From the NCBI RefSeq assembly GCF_031157835.1, contig NZ_JAVIDR010000005.1, positions 1 to 64,000 on the forward strand: a DNA stretch of 64,000 nucleotides, written 5' to 3'. This stretch comes from Acinetobacter rudis. Lineage in GTDB: Bacteria; Pseudomonadota; Gammaproteobacteria; Pseudomonadales; Moraxellaceae. A program made the position numbers and the translations under genes. The notes beneath the pieces were generated by a model. It searched no databases, was not told the origin of the DNA, and was given only the letters and a program-made list of their open reading frames with translations. Of this stretch, positions 45,971-55,150 are shown in pieces. The stretch's first letter is position 1, and the number at the start of each line of letters is the position of its first letter.

Positions 45971-46633
45971 CTAAACAATCTCACCCAAATCAGTTTGCGT
46001 ATCATGGCCAATCACTTTGCCCTGTAAAGGCATAAAGTCATCAAACCGAGTACGATATTGCTCTGGTTTAGTTATGATAAGTTGCTGACACAATTCATTA
46101 CGTGCTAAATATTTAACTTCAAAATGTGTTCGTGCCGAATCAGCTGCTATTTTTTCTAAACAATAAGGTAACTGCCATACATGATCTAACTGCTGCTGGG
46201 CTTCGCTAATATACTCAGGAATATTACTTGCTAAGGTAATACTTGCTCCAGGCGCCATACGTGACAATAAAAATTCAAAGAACGGCATGTTTAACCAACG
46301 CTGTGCCGAGTTATGCGGTTCAGGATTAGGATATAAAATAAAAAGTTGTTGTACTTGTTTTGGATATAACGCATGAACCATCCAAGCAATTGCATCAGCA
46401 TGCACAATACTCAAGCTTTCTCGTGGACTTAGCTCAAGTTGCTTTTTCATTGCCAAAAATTTTTCACGCGTACGTTCAATTGCAACCAAATGCTGTGTCG
46501 GATTGTTTTGGCTAAACAGTAAAGCATGTTTACCCTTACCTGCCCCAATTTCAATACACAGGGCTTGTTCGGGAATAGCTTGAAACTCACGCGGAGCATG
46601 AATACGCTGCGCTTGAAATTGACGAATCGGCAT
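45971..46633 (-). CDS. TrmB-like SAM-dependent methyltransferase
   Basis: The 220-residue product has the overall layout of tRNA (guanine-N7-)-methyltransferase TrmB: CIEIGAGKGKHALLF (about 26-40) as the SAM motif, VAIERTREKF next, LSIVHADAIAWM, and then FILYPNPEPHNSAQRW where TrmB has FFPDPWxKKRHxKRR. The basic KKRH stretch of the true enzyme is missing and a C-terminal tail is extended. It may be a divergent paralogue with another substrate; another, canonical trmB is expected elsewhere. It is 5 nt upstream of the flavoprotein gene. Confidence 0.75.
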   Translation of the reverse strand: MPIRQFQAQRIHAPREFQAIPEQALCIEIGAGKGKHALLFSQNNPTQHLVAIERTREKFLAMKKQLELSPRESLSIVHADAIAWMVHALYPKQVQQLFILYPNPEPHNSAQRWLNMPFFEFLLSRMAPGASITLASNIPEYISEAQQQLDHVWQLPYCLEKIAADSARTHFEVKYLARNELCQQLIITKPEQYRTRFDDFMPLQGKVIGHDTQTDLGEIV

Positions 46634-46716
46634 AATCAGATCAAACTTATAAAAATCACGCTAAGTCTAACAATTCTGTTTAGACTTTCCTATTGGTTCG
46701 TGACTTTGGAGTTATT

Positions 46717-46890
46717 ATGCCGCGCACTTTCCCATGCCCTCGTTGTGGACAAAATTCAACTTGGGAAGATAATGATTTTCGACCTTTTTGTTCAGATCGT
46801 TGTAAATTAATAGATCTAGGTGCTTGGGCAAATGAAGACTATAAATTGCCTACAGAAGATGCACCGCAGGCTGAACAAGATATCTACTAG
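46717..46890 (+). CDS. yacG: DNA gyrase inhibitor YacG
   Basis: This small zinc protein binds GyrB and inhibits DNA gyrase. The 57-residue product has all four zinc ligands: CPRCG (Cys7, Cys10) and CSDRC (Cys25, Cys29), followed by KLIDLGAWANEDYKLP, the conserved region of YacG. The frame opens at 46693, but GGAG six nt before the ATG at 46717 and the short family N-terminus set the start. It is divergent from the TrmB-like gene. Confidence 0.92.
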   Translation: MPRTFPCPRCGQNSTWEDNDFRPFCSDRCKLIDLGAWANEDYKLPTEDAPQAEQDIY

Positions 46891-46920
46891 AGTATTTGCC
46901 TGCGATACAGTCTCAATGTT

Positions 46921-47565
46921 TTAACCAGCTTGACCTGCAACAAATGGATTACTGCGTTTCTCTTCACCAATGGTACTTATTGGGCCATGACCCGAAATAA
47001 AGCGTGTTTGTTCAGGTAGGCTAAAACATTCCCGTCGGATTGAGTCGAGCAATTGCTGATGATTGCCTTGTGGAAAGTCTGTACGCCCAATAGATCCCTT
47101 GAACAATACATCACCCGTCCAAAGCAAGTCATTGTTTTTATTATAGAACATAACATGGCCTGGAGTATGACCTGGTGCAAAGCGAACCTCAAACTCCTCA
47201 TGACCAAGTTTTAATATTTCACCACCTTCAAGCCACTGTGAGACTTCCACATTCTCAGGAATAGGAAAACCATAACGTGCAGAGACCTCTTGAATCATGT
47301 CTAACCAAAATTGGTCTGCATGATGTGGGCCAATTACAGGCACTTGCCATGCTTTAGCCAAAGCACCAACGGCCCCAGCATGATCAAGATGACCATGTGT
47401 TAACCATAATGCTTTTACATTCAGCCCCAGGGCCTCAACCTCACGTAACAACTTTTCTGGTTCACCACCAGCATCTATCAGTACGGCATCTTTGCTCTCA
47501 GAATCCCATAAAATTGAACAGTTCTGAGCAAATGCAGTCACTGGTACGATTTTGACTTGTAACAT
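46921..47565 (-). CDS. YcbL-type MBL-fold metallo-hydrolase
   Basis: This metallo-beta-lactamase-fold hydrolase of 214 residues resembles YcbL and glyoxalase II. The metal-binding motif THGHLDHAG is at 56-64 (His57, His59, Asp61, His62), with further His in FAPGHTPGHVMF and the Asp in LLWTGDVLFKGSIGRTDF. It lacks the long C-terminal substrate domain of true GloB, as in YcbL-type enzymes. It is cytoplasmic and 32 nt downstream of hemH on the same strand, so the two may be co-transcribed. Confidence 0.88.
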   Translation of the reverse strand: MLQVKIVPVTAFAQNCSILWDSESKDAVLIDAGGEPEKLLREVEALGLNVKALWLTHGHLDHAGAVGALAKAWQVPVIGPHHADQFWLDMIQEVSARYGFPIPENVEVSQWLEGGEILKLGHEEFEVRFAPGHTPGHVMFYNKNNDLLWTGDVLFKGSIGRTDFPQGNHQQLLDSIRRECFSLPEQTRFISGHGPISTIGEEKRSNPFVAGQAG

Positions 47566-47597
47566 AAAGGCCTCAAAAAATAGGATGTGTTCATTCG

Positions 47598-48608
47598 CTA
47601 AACACGATAACTCAACCTTATAGCATCGAGCTGGGTTTGAAGTAAATGTACAAGCAGTTCAATATGTGCAGTATCTTGATTTAACGCTGGAATATATTCA
47701 TATTTTTTCCCACCTGCTGCTAAAAACAGTTCTGCATTTTGTAATGCCAATTCTTCTAAGGTTTCTAAGCAATCTGCTGAAAATGCTGGACTTAAAATCT
47801 GTACAGATTGTACTCCTTGTTCTGCCCATTGTTGTAATAGTTGGTCAGTATAAGGTTTTACCCACTCTTGTTTTCCAAAACGAGATTGAAAGCTAATCGC
47901 CCATTGTTCAGGTTCTAAATGAAGTGCCTTAGCCAGTTTTTCTGCGGTCACACGACAGCGATCCGCATAAGGGTCGCCCTTATCTGCATAAGGTTGTGGA
48001 ATACCATGAAATGACATTAATAATTTTTCTGCACAGCCATTTTCTTGACGATAAACTCGGACACTCTGCGCTAACGCTTCAATATAATCAGGGTGTTGGT
48101 AATAATCACGAATAACACTGATTCCTGGCAAATTACGTTGAGTTTTCACCCAATTTGCCAAGGCATCATATAAAGGTGCTGTCGAAGTTGCAGAGAACTG
48201 AGGAAACAGGGGTAACAGCACAATATGGTCATAACACTGTATTGTAGCTTCTGCCAAGACCTGTTGAATGCCAGGATTACCATAAGTCATCGCAGGCACA
48301 ATAGTAACGTCAAGATCAGTGTTTTTCGTAGTTAACTGTTGTTGTAAGGCAGCAACCTGAGCATTTAAAATTTTACGCATTGGTGAGTCATCTGACCAAA
48401 TCTTGCTATAGGCTTCTGCAACGCGATGCGGTCGAAATGGTAAAATAAAGCAATGTAAAATTATTTTCCACAATACTCGGGGAATTTCGATTACACGCGA
48501 ATCTGACAAAAACTCTTGTAAAAAATGACGTACTGCTGGCACTGTAGCAGCATCAGGTGTACCTAAATTAGCAACAATTAACAATACATTAGGTTTAGTC
48601 TCAGACAT
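47598..48608 (-). CDS. hemH: Ferrochelatase
   Basis: It inserts Fe2+ into protoporphyrin IX as the last step of haem synthesis, at the membrane face. The 336-residue product has [31 protein letters not shown], the metal-site block [17 protein letters not shown] with the catalytic His, and [15 protein letters not shown]. The glutamate of [14 protein letters not shown] supports proton removal from the porphyrin. The frame opens at a GTG at 48611; I chose the adjacent ATG at 48608, with AAAGAG upstream. It belongs to the haem genes scattered through this window. Confidence 0.95.
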   Translation of the reverse strand: MSETKPNVLLIVANLGTPDAATVPAVRHFLQEFLSDSRVIEIPRVLWKIILHCFILPFRPHRVAEAYSKIWSDDSPMRKILNAQVAALQQQLTTKNTDLDVTIVPAMTYGNPGIQQVLAEATIQCYDHIVLLPLFPQFSATSTAPLYDALANWVKTQRNLPGISVIRDYYQHPDYIEALAQSVRVYRQENGCAEKLLMSFHGIPQPYADKGDPYADRCRVTAEKLAKALHLEPEQWAISFQSRFGKQEWVKPYTDQLLQQWAEQGVQSVQILSPAFSADCLETLEELALQNAELFLAAGGKKYEYIPALNQDTAHIELLVHLLQTQLDAIRLSYRV

Positions 48609-48712
48609 CACTCTTTATTCTGCTCAATACTATTGTTTACAGCATACTTGATCACTCTCACCTGCACAAACGCTGTAAACTTATCATTAAAATGTTTTCG
48701 TCAGCCACCCGA

Positions 48713-49708
48713 CTATACACACGTCATTTCCCTCACCAACAATAAACCCTTATTGGTGATCTTCCAAAGTTTACGCTGCCGATCATCTCGTCCCACTGGC
48801 GTAATCCAATCATTACGATACATTTGTTGTTTAATACTACGTAAAGCTCTCGAATGCACTTGTACCTGAGCTACAGTATGGACTTGTGGTATTTCAGCTT
48901 GGGCATCCTGTAAGGCTTGTTGTTTGAGATAGTCATTAATCACGATTGAGAATAAAGTCTCTGCCTGAGCTTGCCGAAACACGCCAGATAAAATCTGTAA
49001 TAGCGCTCCCCATGTTAATTGCCGAGTCATTGCTAACTCTTGAATATAATTCGTTTGATAAGCATGCATGTGGTATTCAAAACTAAATAACTCATCAACA
49101 GATACAACGGGTAAAGAGGAGAATGAATCGAATACCTCATCCTCTCGCTCCATTCGTGCTTGAGCTAATTTTACTTTTAAGTGATCAATTTCATCTTGAA
49201 ATACCTGTAAACTTTGCGGACGAACCCACCCAATTGTAGGATGATGTTCAATTAGTTTAGGCATATGACGTCGTGCAAGTGACTCTAAATCTCGAAGTTC
49301 ACGATACAACACAACATGATCAACTTCTTTCAATAACTGATGGCGGAAACTTCTAAATTTTTGTTGTAGTTCAATATCAGAATCTTGTAATTCAATGGCA
49401 CGTTCAAAAGGCTGATCATGCATAAGCACAATAATGGGTTTTTGCTTCGTTACTGCATAAATATATTCAAGATGCATATAGCCAATACCTGATGCAGATA
49501 GCTCACCATACTGACTCCCCAATAACAATAAAACATAATCACAATCTTCGATTTGACGGCGTGAATAAGCTCGCCCAAGCGCTGATCTCGACTCTAAGCC
49601 CCAAATAAAAAACCCCATTCCCATTAAAGTTTGCATAACCACTTCACGTTCGGGCTGCATGTCTTTACCAGAGGTAATTAAAAATACTTGATAACGTCGG
49701 TCCAACAT
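48713..49708 (-). CDS. DUF4062-domain protein
   Basis: The N-terminal 110 residues match the DUF4062 family: YQVFLITSGKDMQPEREVVMQ, a following GLESRSALGRAYSRRQIEDCD, and then LGSQYGELSASGIGYMHLEY and KPIIVLMHDQ. The domain is thought to be TIR/SEFIR-like. The middle (about 150-215) is a possible coiled coil (QDEIDHLKVKLAQARMERE) and the C-terminus has a winged-helix-like section ending in LWKITNKGLLLVREM. The frame opens at a TTG at 49720; GGAG six nt before the ATG at 49708 sets the start. Function unknown; it lies among housekeeping genes. Confidence 0.75.
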   Translation of the reverse strand: MLDRRYQVFLITSGKDMQPEREVVMQTLMGMGFFIWGLESRSALGRAYSRRQIEDCDYVLLLLGSQYGELSASGIGYMHLEYIYAVTKQKPIIVLMHDQPFERAIELQDSDIELQQKFRSFRHQLLKEVDHVVLYRELRDLESLARRHMPKLIEHHPTIGWVRPQSLQVFQDEIDHLKVKLAQARMEREDEVFDSFSSLPVVSVDELFSFEYHMHAYQTNYIQELAMTRQLTWGALLQILSGVFRQAQAETLFSIVINDYLKQQALQDAQAEIPQVHTVAQVQVHSRALRSIKQQMYRNDWITPVGRDDRQRKLWKITNKGLLLVREMTCV

Positions 49709-49827
49709 AGACCACTCCAATATTCACTTGCCTTCATTGAACCTGATTGGTCTAACGAAATATGCAAAATTAATTATGTCACTTTTCTTGGTTTAATATC
49801 AGATAGATCAAATCATTAATGATTGGG

Positions 49828-50718
49828 TTATTGGCTATTGTTTTCAGTAGTAACGTCCACATGTTCAATCGACCACCGAAGATCTGTAGGGATTAAATGC
49901 GTTAATACAGAGCGTAAATGTTCAACATTGTGACCTGTGACAACACATTGTATCTGTACTCGTGTGGGATCCGCAACTTGTGCTAATAAACCATGTTTAA
50001 TCAAGACACGAGAGGTCTGACGTGCAACCGCAAGCCCTGAATCAATGAGGTTTAAACGCTGACCATAGAGTAGTTCGATACTTTGTTTTAAAAATGGATA
50101 ATGAGTACAACCCAAAACTAAATAATCAATTCCTTGCTCCACAGCAGGATCGAGCAATTTACGTAATGTGTCGCGACATTGCGGACTGTTCGCTTGGTCA
50201 TTTTCAACATAAGGAACAAGATCTAAACATGTAAATGTAAGTACTTCAACTTGCGCTGGTTCAGCAAAACCAGAGATGACATCTTTAATTAATTTACCGC
50301 GAAAAGTTGCAGGCGTTGCTAATACTGCAACTTTCTTTGTTTTACTTTGAAGTACAGCTGGCTTCAATGCTGGTACTAGACCAATAATTGGAAAATGCTC
50401 ACCATAATGATCACGCAAATAATCAAGGCTAAAAGCTGAAGCACTATTACATGCCACCACTGCAATTTTACAACCTTGTCGATATAACCATTCTATTGCG
50501 TGTGCAGTCAGTTGCCGAATATCATCTGCATCACGAGGACCATAAGGTACATGTGCTGTATCGGCAAAATAGATAAACCTTTCTTGTGGTAAATGACGGG
50601 CAATATCATTTAACACGGATAAGCCCCCAACCCCAGAATCAAAAATACCAATTGGCGCATCAGCACGTGCTGAGGGCATTGGTTCATCGTCTATCCAAGT
50701 CGGGTCAAGTGCAATCAT
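49828..50718 (-). CDS. murI: Glutamate racemase
   Basis: It supplies D-glutamate for peptidoglycan by a two-base mechanism. The 296-residue product has GIFDSGVGGLSVLNDI, the first catalytic Cys in VACNSASAFS and the second in LVLGCTHYPFL, as well as FADTAHVPYG. The frame begins at a TTG; I use the ATG at 50718, though the Met 13 residues later is also possible. An N-terminal extension of about 20 residues precedes the catalytic core. It is followed by its neighbour at 46 nt upstream, the DUF1285 gene, on the same strand. Confidence 0.95.
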   Translation of the reverse strand: MIALDPTWIDDEPMPSARADAPIGIFDSGVGGLSVLNDIARHLPQERFIYFADTAHVPYGPRDADDIRQLTAHAIEWLYRQGCKIAVVACNSASAFSLDYLRDHYGEHFPIIGLVPALKPAVLQSKTKKVAVLATPATFRGKLIKDVISGFAEPAQVEVLTFTCLDLVPYVENDQANSPQCRDTLRKLLDPAVEQGIDYLVLGCTHYPFLKQSIELLYGQRLNLIDSGLAVARQTSRVLIKHGLLAQVADPTRVQIQCVVTGHNVEHLRSVLTHLIPTDLRWSIEHVDVTTENNSQ

Positions 50719-50764
50719 GATGTGGATCAATAAAGTGTAATAAATCTGCCATCAAGCTTAAACC

Positions 50765-51337
50765 TCAGCTGTGTAAATGCAAGTGCAAATCACCACTTCT
50801 TAGGGATAAAATGATCTGTCCTTGTGCATTTTCGCTCATCTCTCCCATATTGACCAAGTGATAGAAAGCCGAGCGTTGGATTAAAGCATCTAAACCAAAT
50901 CTGACATGTACATAGGGGCGCAATTCTCCGCCGTATTCACGCATTTCAATTGGATGTTCAGCATTAACAATAACGACATCTCCATGTCGGGTTTTGAGTT
51001 GAATATATGTTTGTCCATCAAGTTCAATCTGATCAGCTTCTGTCACCAATAAAGGGACATCTTCCACCGTGATTTCAATCTGTTCTACTGGTGTCTTTAA
51101 ATAATACTTTTCCTGTTCTTTCCAGAGTACTGAACTAAACAAATCTAAAAGTGCCTGCCGACGAATCAATTGACCTTCGTGCCACCATTCTCCATTTGAT
51201 TTAATCAACAGATTCATTTTGCCGCAATGCTTTGGTTGCCACTCATGTAAAGGAGGTATTGACCGTTTATGACCTAACTGTTCAGTTTTAAGGTATTGTG
51301 CTACACGCATTAAGTTTTTATCATCAGTGTTTGGCAT
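50765..51337 (-). CDS. DUF1285-family protein
   Basis: The 190-residue product matches the DUF1285 family: PPLHEWQPKHCGKMNLLIK is followed by GEWWHEGQLIRRQALLDLF, YYLKTPVEQIEITVEDVP, and the later VRFGLDALIQRSAFYHLV block. It has no signal peptide and is cytoplasmic. Structures in the family show a two-domain beta-rich fold with a suspected ligand site, but no function is assigned. It lies 46 nt upstream of murI on the same strand and is probably co-transcribed. Confidence 0.85.
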   Translation of the reverse strand: MPNTDDKNLMRVAQYLKTEQLGHKRSIPPLHEWQPKHCGKMNLLIKSNGEWWHEGQLIRRQALLDLFSSVLWKEQEKYYLKTPVEQIEITVEDVPLLVTEADQIELDGQTYIQLKTRHGDVVIVNAEHPIEMREYGGELRPYVHVRFGLDALIQRSAFYHLVNMGEMSENAQGQIILSLRSGDLHLHLHS

Positions 51338-51418
51338 TTAGTTCGCCTCTTTTGGTGAATATTTATGTTTTACCATAAGTTATGCCTAGCTGACGTCAAA
51401 AAATAATGGCTCAGCCAA

Positions 51419-51447
51419 TTGGCGGATGAATGGATTAAAACTATACT
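51419..51447 (+). promoter_or_regulatory. Candidate sigma70 promoter of the ETF-QO gene
   Basis: TTGGCG at 51419-51424 and TATACT at 51442-51447 are spaced by 17 nt, matching TTGACA/TATAAT at four and five of six positions. The start codon lies about 110 nt downstream. Confidence 0.45.
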
Positions 51448-51558
51448 AGCCCAAACAAAAGCAATGGTACGATAACTCGTCCCTAACTAAAAGCATACTC
51501 ATGGCAGCACCGTGATTATTGACACGGTTGCCACCCTTATCCATATGAGGAGTCCGAC

Positions 51559-53271
51559 ATGGAGCACATCGAACGCGAATCGATGGAGTTTGACGTCGTT
51601 ATCGTCGGCGCAGGCCCTGCAGGTCTATCTGCTGCGATTAAAATTCGTCAACTAGCAATTGCAAACAATCTTGCAGATTTATCTGTATGCGTCGTAGAAA
51701 AAGGCTCCGAAGTTGGTGCTCATATTCTATCAGGTGCTTTGCTTGAGCCTCGCGCCCTGAATGAATTATTCCCAGATTGGAAAGAATTAGGTGCACCTGT
51801 TAATGTACCTGTGACAGAAGATAAGACATTCTTCCTACTTTCTGAATCTACATCGAAAGAAGCCCCTCATTGGATGGTTCCAAAAACGATGCATAATGAT
51901 GGCAACTATGTCATTTCATTAGGCAACGTGGTTCGCTGGTTAGGTCAAAAAGCAGAGGAACTAGAAGTTTCTATTTTCCCAGGCTTTGCTGCTTCTGAAA
52001 TTTTGTATCATGAAGATGGTACAGTAAAAGGCATTCAAACTGGTGATATGGGGATTGGTAAAGATGGTAAGCCAACGCATAACTTCACACCAGGTTATGA
52101 GTTACATGCAAAATATACATTATTTGCAGAAGGTTGCCGTGGCCACTTAGGTAAACGCCTCATTTCTAAATTCAACTTAGACAAAGATGCAGATCCTCAA
52201 CATTATGGTATTGGCATCAAAGAGCTATGGGAAATTGATCCAGCTAAACACAAAGCTGGTTTAGCTATGCATGGTACTGGCTGGCCATTAACTGAAACTG
52301 GTTCTACTGGTGGTTGGTGGTTATACCATGCTGAAAATAACCAAGTTACCTTGGGTATGATCGTAGATTTATCTTATCAAAATCCGCATATGTATCCATT
52401 TATGGAAATGCAGCGCTGGAAGACTCATCCTCTAATCAAACAGTATCTAGAAGGTGGTAAACGTATTTCTTACGGTGCTCGTGCCGTAGTGAAAGGTGGT
52501 CTCAATGCTCTACCTAAGCTTACTTTCCCAGGCGGTTGTTTGATTGGTGATGATGCTGGCTTCTTAAACTTTGCCAAAATCAAAGGCTCACATACAGCAA
52601 TGAAGTCAGGCATGCTTTGTGCTGAAGCAGTATTTGAAGCAATTCAAGCTGGTGTAGAAAAAGGTGGTGATCTTGCCTATGCTCGTGTCACTGAAGGTGA
52701 AGATTTCTTTGCGAAAGAACTCACTGCTTACACGACTAAATTTAACAACAGCTGGTTAAAAGAAGAGTTATATAACTCTCGTAACTTTGGTCCAGCAATG
52801 CATAAATTTGGTCTATGGATTGGTGGTGCATTTAACTTTATCGACCAAAATGTCTTTAGAGTACCATTTACATTACGTGATCTTGCAACAGACTTTGGTG
52901 CATTAAAAACCGTCGATACTGCAAATGTTAAACCAAACTATCCTAAACCAGATGGTAAATTAACTTTCGACCGCTTATCTTCAGTTTTTGTTTCAAATAC
53001 AGTACATGAAGAAAACCAGCCTGCTCATTTAAAATTGACAGATGCGAGTATTCCGGTTGATGTAAACTTACCAAAATGGGATGAACCTGCACAACGTTAC
53101 TGCCCTGCTGGTGTGTATGAAATCATGGAAAATGAAGACGGTTCTAAGCGTTTCCAAATTAATGCTGCAAACTGTGTTCACTGTAAAACATGTGATATCA
53201 AAGACCCTAGCCAAAATATTACTTGGGTATGCCCAGAAGGCGGCGGTGGTCCAAACTATCCAAATATGTAA
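51559..53271 (+). CDS. Electron transfer flavoprotein-ubiquinone oxidoreductase
   Basis: ETF-QO passes electrons from electron-transfer flavoprotein to ubiquinone and links acyl-CoA and amino-acid oxidation to the respiratory chain. The 570-residue product has the FAD-binding motif VVIVGAGPAGLSAAIKI near residue 12, GDDAGFLNFAKIKGSHTA as the second FAD block, and a C-terminal 4Fe-4S domain with YCPAGVYE, CVHCKTCDIKDPSQNI and WVCPEGGGGP. The ATG at 51559 follows GAGGAG. It complements the acyl-CoA dehydrogenase at 34.1 kb in function. It is closed by a terminator. Confidence 0.96.
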   Translation: MEHIERESMEFDVVIVGAGPAGLSAAIKIRQLAIANNLADLSVCVVEKGSEVGAHILSGALLEPRALNELFPDWKELGAPVNVPVTEDKTFFLLSESTSKEAPHWMVPKTMHNDGNYVISLGNVVRWLGQKAEELEVSIFPGFAASEILYHEDGTVKGIQTGDMGIGKDGKPTHNFTPGYELHAKYTLFAEGCRGHLGKRLISKFNLDKDADPQHYGIGIKELWEIDPAKHKAGLAMHGTGWPLTETGSTGGWWLYHAENNQVTLGMIVDLSYQNPHMYPFMEMQRWKTHPLIKQYLEGGKRISYGARAVVKGGLNALPKLTFPGGCLIGDDAGFLNFAKIKGSHTAMKSGMLCAEAVFEAIQAGVEKGGDLAYARVTEGEDFFAKELTAYTTKFNNSWLKEELYNSRNFGPAMHKFGLWIGGAFNFIDQNVFRVPFTLRDLATDFGALKTVDTANVKPNYPKPDGKLTFDRLSSVFVSNTVHEENQPAHLKLTDASIPVDVNLPKWDEPAQRYCPAGVYEIMENEDGSKRFQINAANCVHCKTCDIKDPSQNITWVCPEGGGGPNYPNM

Positions 53272-53305
53272 GTAATGTTATCAACGCACTTTTAAACTAG
53301 ATATA

Positions 53306-53339
53306 AAAATACCCCTTAACATTTGAGGGGTATTCTTTT
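53306..53339 (+). terminator. Rho-independent terminator after ETF-QO gene
   Basis: ATACCCCT at 53309-53316 pairs with AGGGGTAT at 53326-53333 across a 9-nt loop, followed by TCTTTT. It lies 35 nt after the stop codon. Confidence 0.82.
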
Positions 53340-53363
53340 GGAGGCTAAATTTACATTATAATA

Positions 53364-54263
53364 TTATTGGAGATAATAAATTCTATTGGCCAACTCTCGT
53401 GAACGCTGATTAGTCATATTTGTTTGACAATTCAAGGCAAATACTTCTGGATTATCTGTCTCAGCACTTTCAATTCGACATTCAAGCTCACGCTTTTTCA
53501 ACCAAAGACGTTGCTCATCAAGTAACTGAGAACGTACCTGTGCTGTGGTTGAATTCCAAACCTGGTTTAAGTTTTTATTTGCAGTATCCAGATTCGTCTT
53601 GGCTTCCGCAACTAATAGATTCTGATACGCCTGTGCATCAGCTTGTTCTTGTGCCTCTTGTCTTAGTTCTTCTTGCTTTGCTCGCTCTACTGCTGTTTGT
53701 CGCGCAGATTTTGCCAAAGCATCAACTGTAATATCCCCCACAAATGCTGCCAAGCTATCAGCATTCTCCAAGGCCAAATAAATTTTCTTTTTATCATCTG
53801 TTGGTTGAACAGAGTACTCTAACTCTTTTTTGAACTGATTAAGTTCAAAATTCAGCTCAGATAAAACCGCATCTTGTGCAACATTATTTTCCCCATACAC
53901 AGTACGAGATGCATCAGCATCTTTAATCAGTTGGTCTGGAATTTTTACCGTAAACTCAGTAACACAGAACACTTTTTTACTATTTGGATCTTCATTATTG
54001 GTTCGAACATTATTCACATTAAAGGTGATCTGATTAAGAGTACTTCTTAGTTTCCCCATATCAATGGTGATATTCTCATTTTCGATCAATTCTTTTACAC
54101 GATTGGTCGCATCATCTGAGATAGCTTTACTAAATACCTCAGTAATCATTTGTTTAGAAGTATCACTATCACAGCGTGCATCACCAGCAGCTAGTTGTTT
54201 AACTTTGCCGCAACCTGACAGTAGAGCCGTGGCCACCAACAATGTCATGATTTTTAACTTCAT
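53364..54263 (-). CDS. Lipoprotein with LprI-like C-terminal domain
   Basis: This predicted lipoprotein of 299 residues has the leader MKLKIMTLLVATALLSGCG (Cys18). The N-terminal domain (about 25-170) contains two conserved cysteines (DARCDSDT and VFCVTEF) and resembles that of the neighbouring lipoprotein. The C-terminal part begins with a Gln/Glu/Ala-rich helix (about 190-235) and ends in a DUF1311/LprI-like segment, LLDEQRLWLKKRELECRIE, whose relatives inhibit lysozyme. Frame start at a TTG; GAGG nine nt before the ATG at 54263 decides the start. It is 51 nt downstream of its paralogue. A role in envelope defence against lysozyme is a guess from the domain. Confidence 0.75.
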   Translation of the reverse strand: MKLKIMTLLVATALLSGCGKVKQLAAGDARCDSDTSKQMITEVFSKAISDDATNRVKELIENENITIDMGKLRSTLNQITFNVNNVRTNNEDPNSKKVFCVTEFTVKIPDQLIKDADASRTVYGENNVAQDAVLSELNFELNQFKKELEYSVQPTDDKKKIYLALENADSLAAFVGDITVDALAKSARQTAVERAKQEELRQEAQEQADAQAYQNLLVAEAKTNLDTANKNLNQVWNSTTAQVRSQLLDEQRLWLKKRELECRIESAETDNPEVFALNCQTNMTNQRSRELANRIYYLQ

Positions 54264-54314
54264 AAAAATATTCCTCAATTTTTAATTGTATAAATATTGA
54301 TTTCAGACCTTACC

Positions 54315-54971
54315 CTACTCACCGTAATAATCGTCAGCTTCAACTGTCGAAGTTGCATCTATAGGCGCAATATAAGTTGCCGGGTTGGCAATTTGATTTT
54401 TTTCAATTTGAGGTTTAACAAAAGCGTAAGTCAATGTCTCAGACAATAGTTTCTCTACTTCAGCAAAGTTTTTTAAGCTAATAAAAACTTTTTTTCCATC
54501 ATCGGTAGGATGTAAAACATATTCAAGATTAAGATCAACTTTGTTGGTATCACGTAAGTCAATACTTTTACTGAAAGCATAGGCAGCGGTACTTTCTTTA
54601 TCAAATTTTGATCTGGCATCATCAGCCTTTTTTAGTACATCTGCAGGAATCGTAGCTTCGAAACTAATCACACAGGTAGTTTTAGAGCTATCTGGATCAA
54701 TAAAATCTGTCCGTACATCTTCAAATCTGTAATGTAGATTTTTAGCCATGACTTTGAGTTTGGCTGGATCAAGGTCTTTAATAGAACCATTTCGAATAAG
54801 TTCTTTTAAGTTAACGTCTAAGCTTTTTTCAAGTTGGGTTTGAACTTCTTGTTTTAATAATGGCTCTACTGTTGGGTCAGCACATTTTACATGTTTTGAA
54901 CCCAACTTATTACATGCACTCAATGTAAGCCCCAGCATAGCAATTAACAATACTTTTTTATGTAAATTCAC
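54315..54971 (-). CDS. Lipoprotein paralogous to the downstream gene
   Basis: This 218-residue predicted lipoprotein has the leader VLLIAMLGLTLSAC (Cys near 20) and then the same domain as its neighbour: a CADPTVEPLLKQEV motif, a middle DVRTDFIDPDSSKTTCVISF that parallels VRTNNEDPNSKKVFCVTEF next door, a shared IPADVLKKADDAR region, and LEYVLHPTDDGKKVF like LEYSVQPTDDKKKIY. It lacks the LprI-like tail. The start is uncertain: the frame begins at a TTG (54986), and a GTG at 54971 with GAG ten nt upstream fits better. The pair is probably one operon and a tandem duplication. Function unknown. Confidence 0.7.
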   Translation of the reverse strand: MNLHKKVLLIAMLGLTLSACNKLGSKHVKCADPTVEPLLKQEVQTQLEKSLDVNLKELIRNGSIKDLDPAKLKVMAKNLHYRFEDVRTDFIDPDSSKTTCVISFEATIPADVLKKADDARSKFDKESTAAYAFSKSIDLRDTNKVDLNLEYVLHPTDDGKKVFISLKNFAEVEKLLSETLTYAFVKPQIEKNQIANPATYIAPIDATSTVEADDYYGE

Positions 54972-55150
54972 GATTAGCAATCTCAAAAAATTTACAATAT
55001 GATAACAATTTTTATAAAATCATACACATTTGTATTGTAAAAATTAAAACTAACTTATTATTTTCAATGTGTTTTACATAACTCAATTCATTTTATTTAG
55101 TTTGATATTTTCTCAAATATATGACAACTCATCGTGTTAGTATCTTTCAA

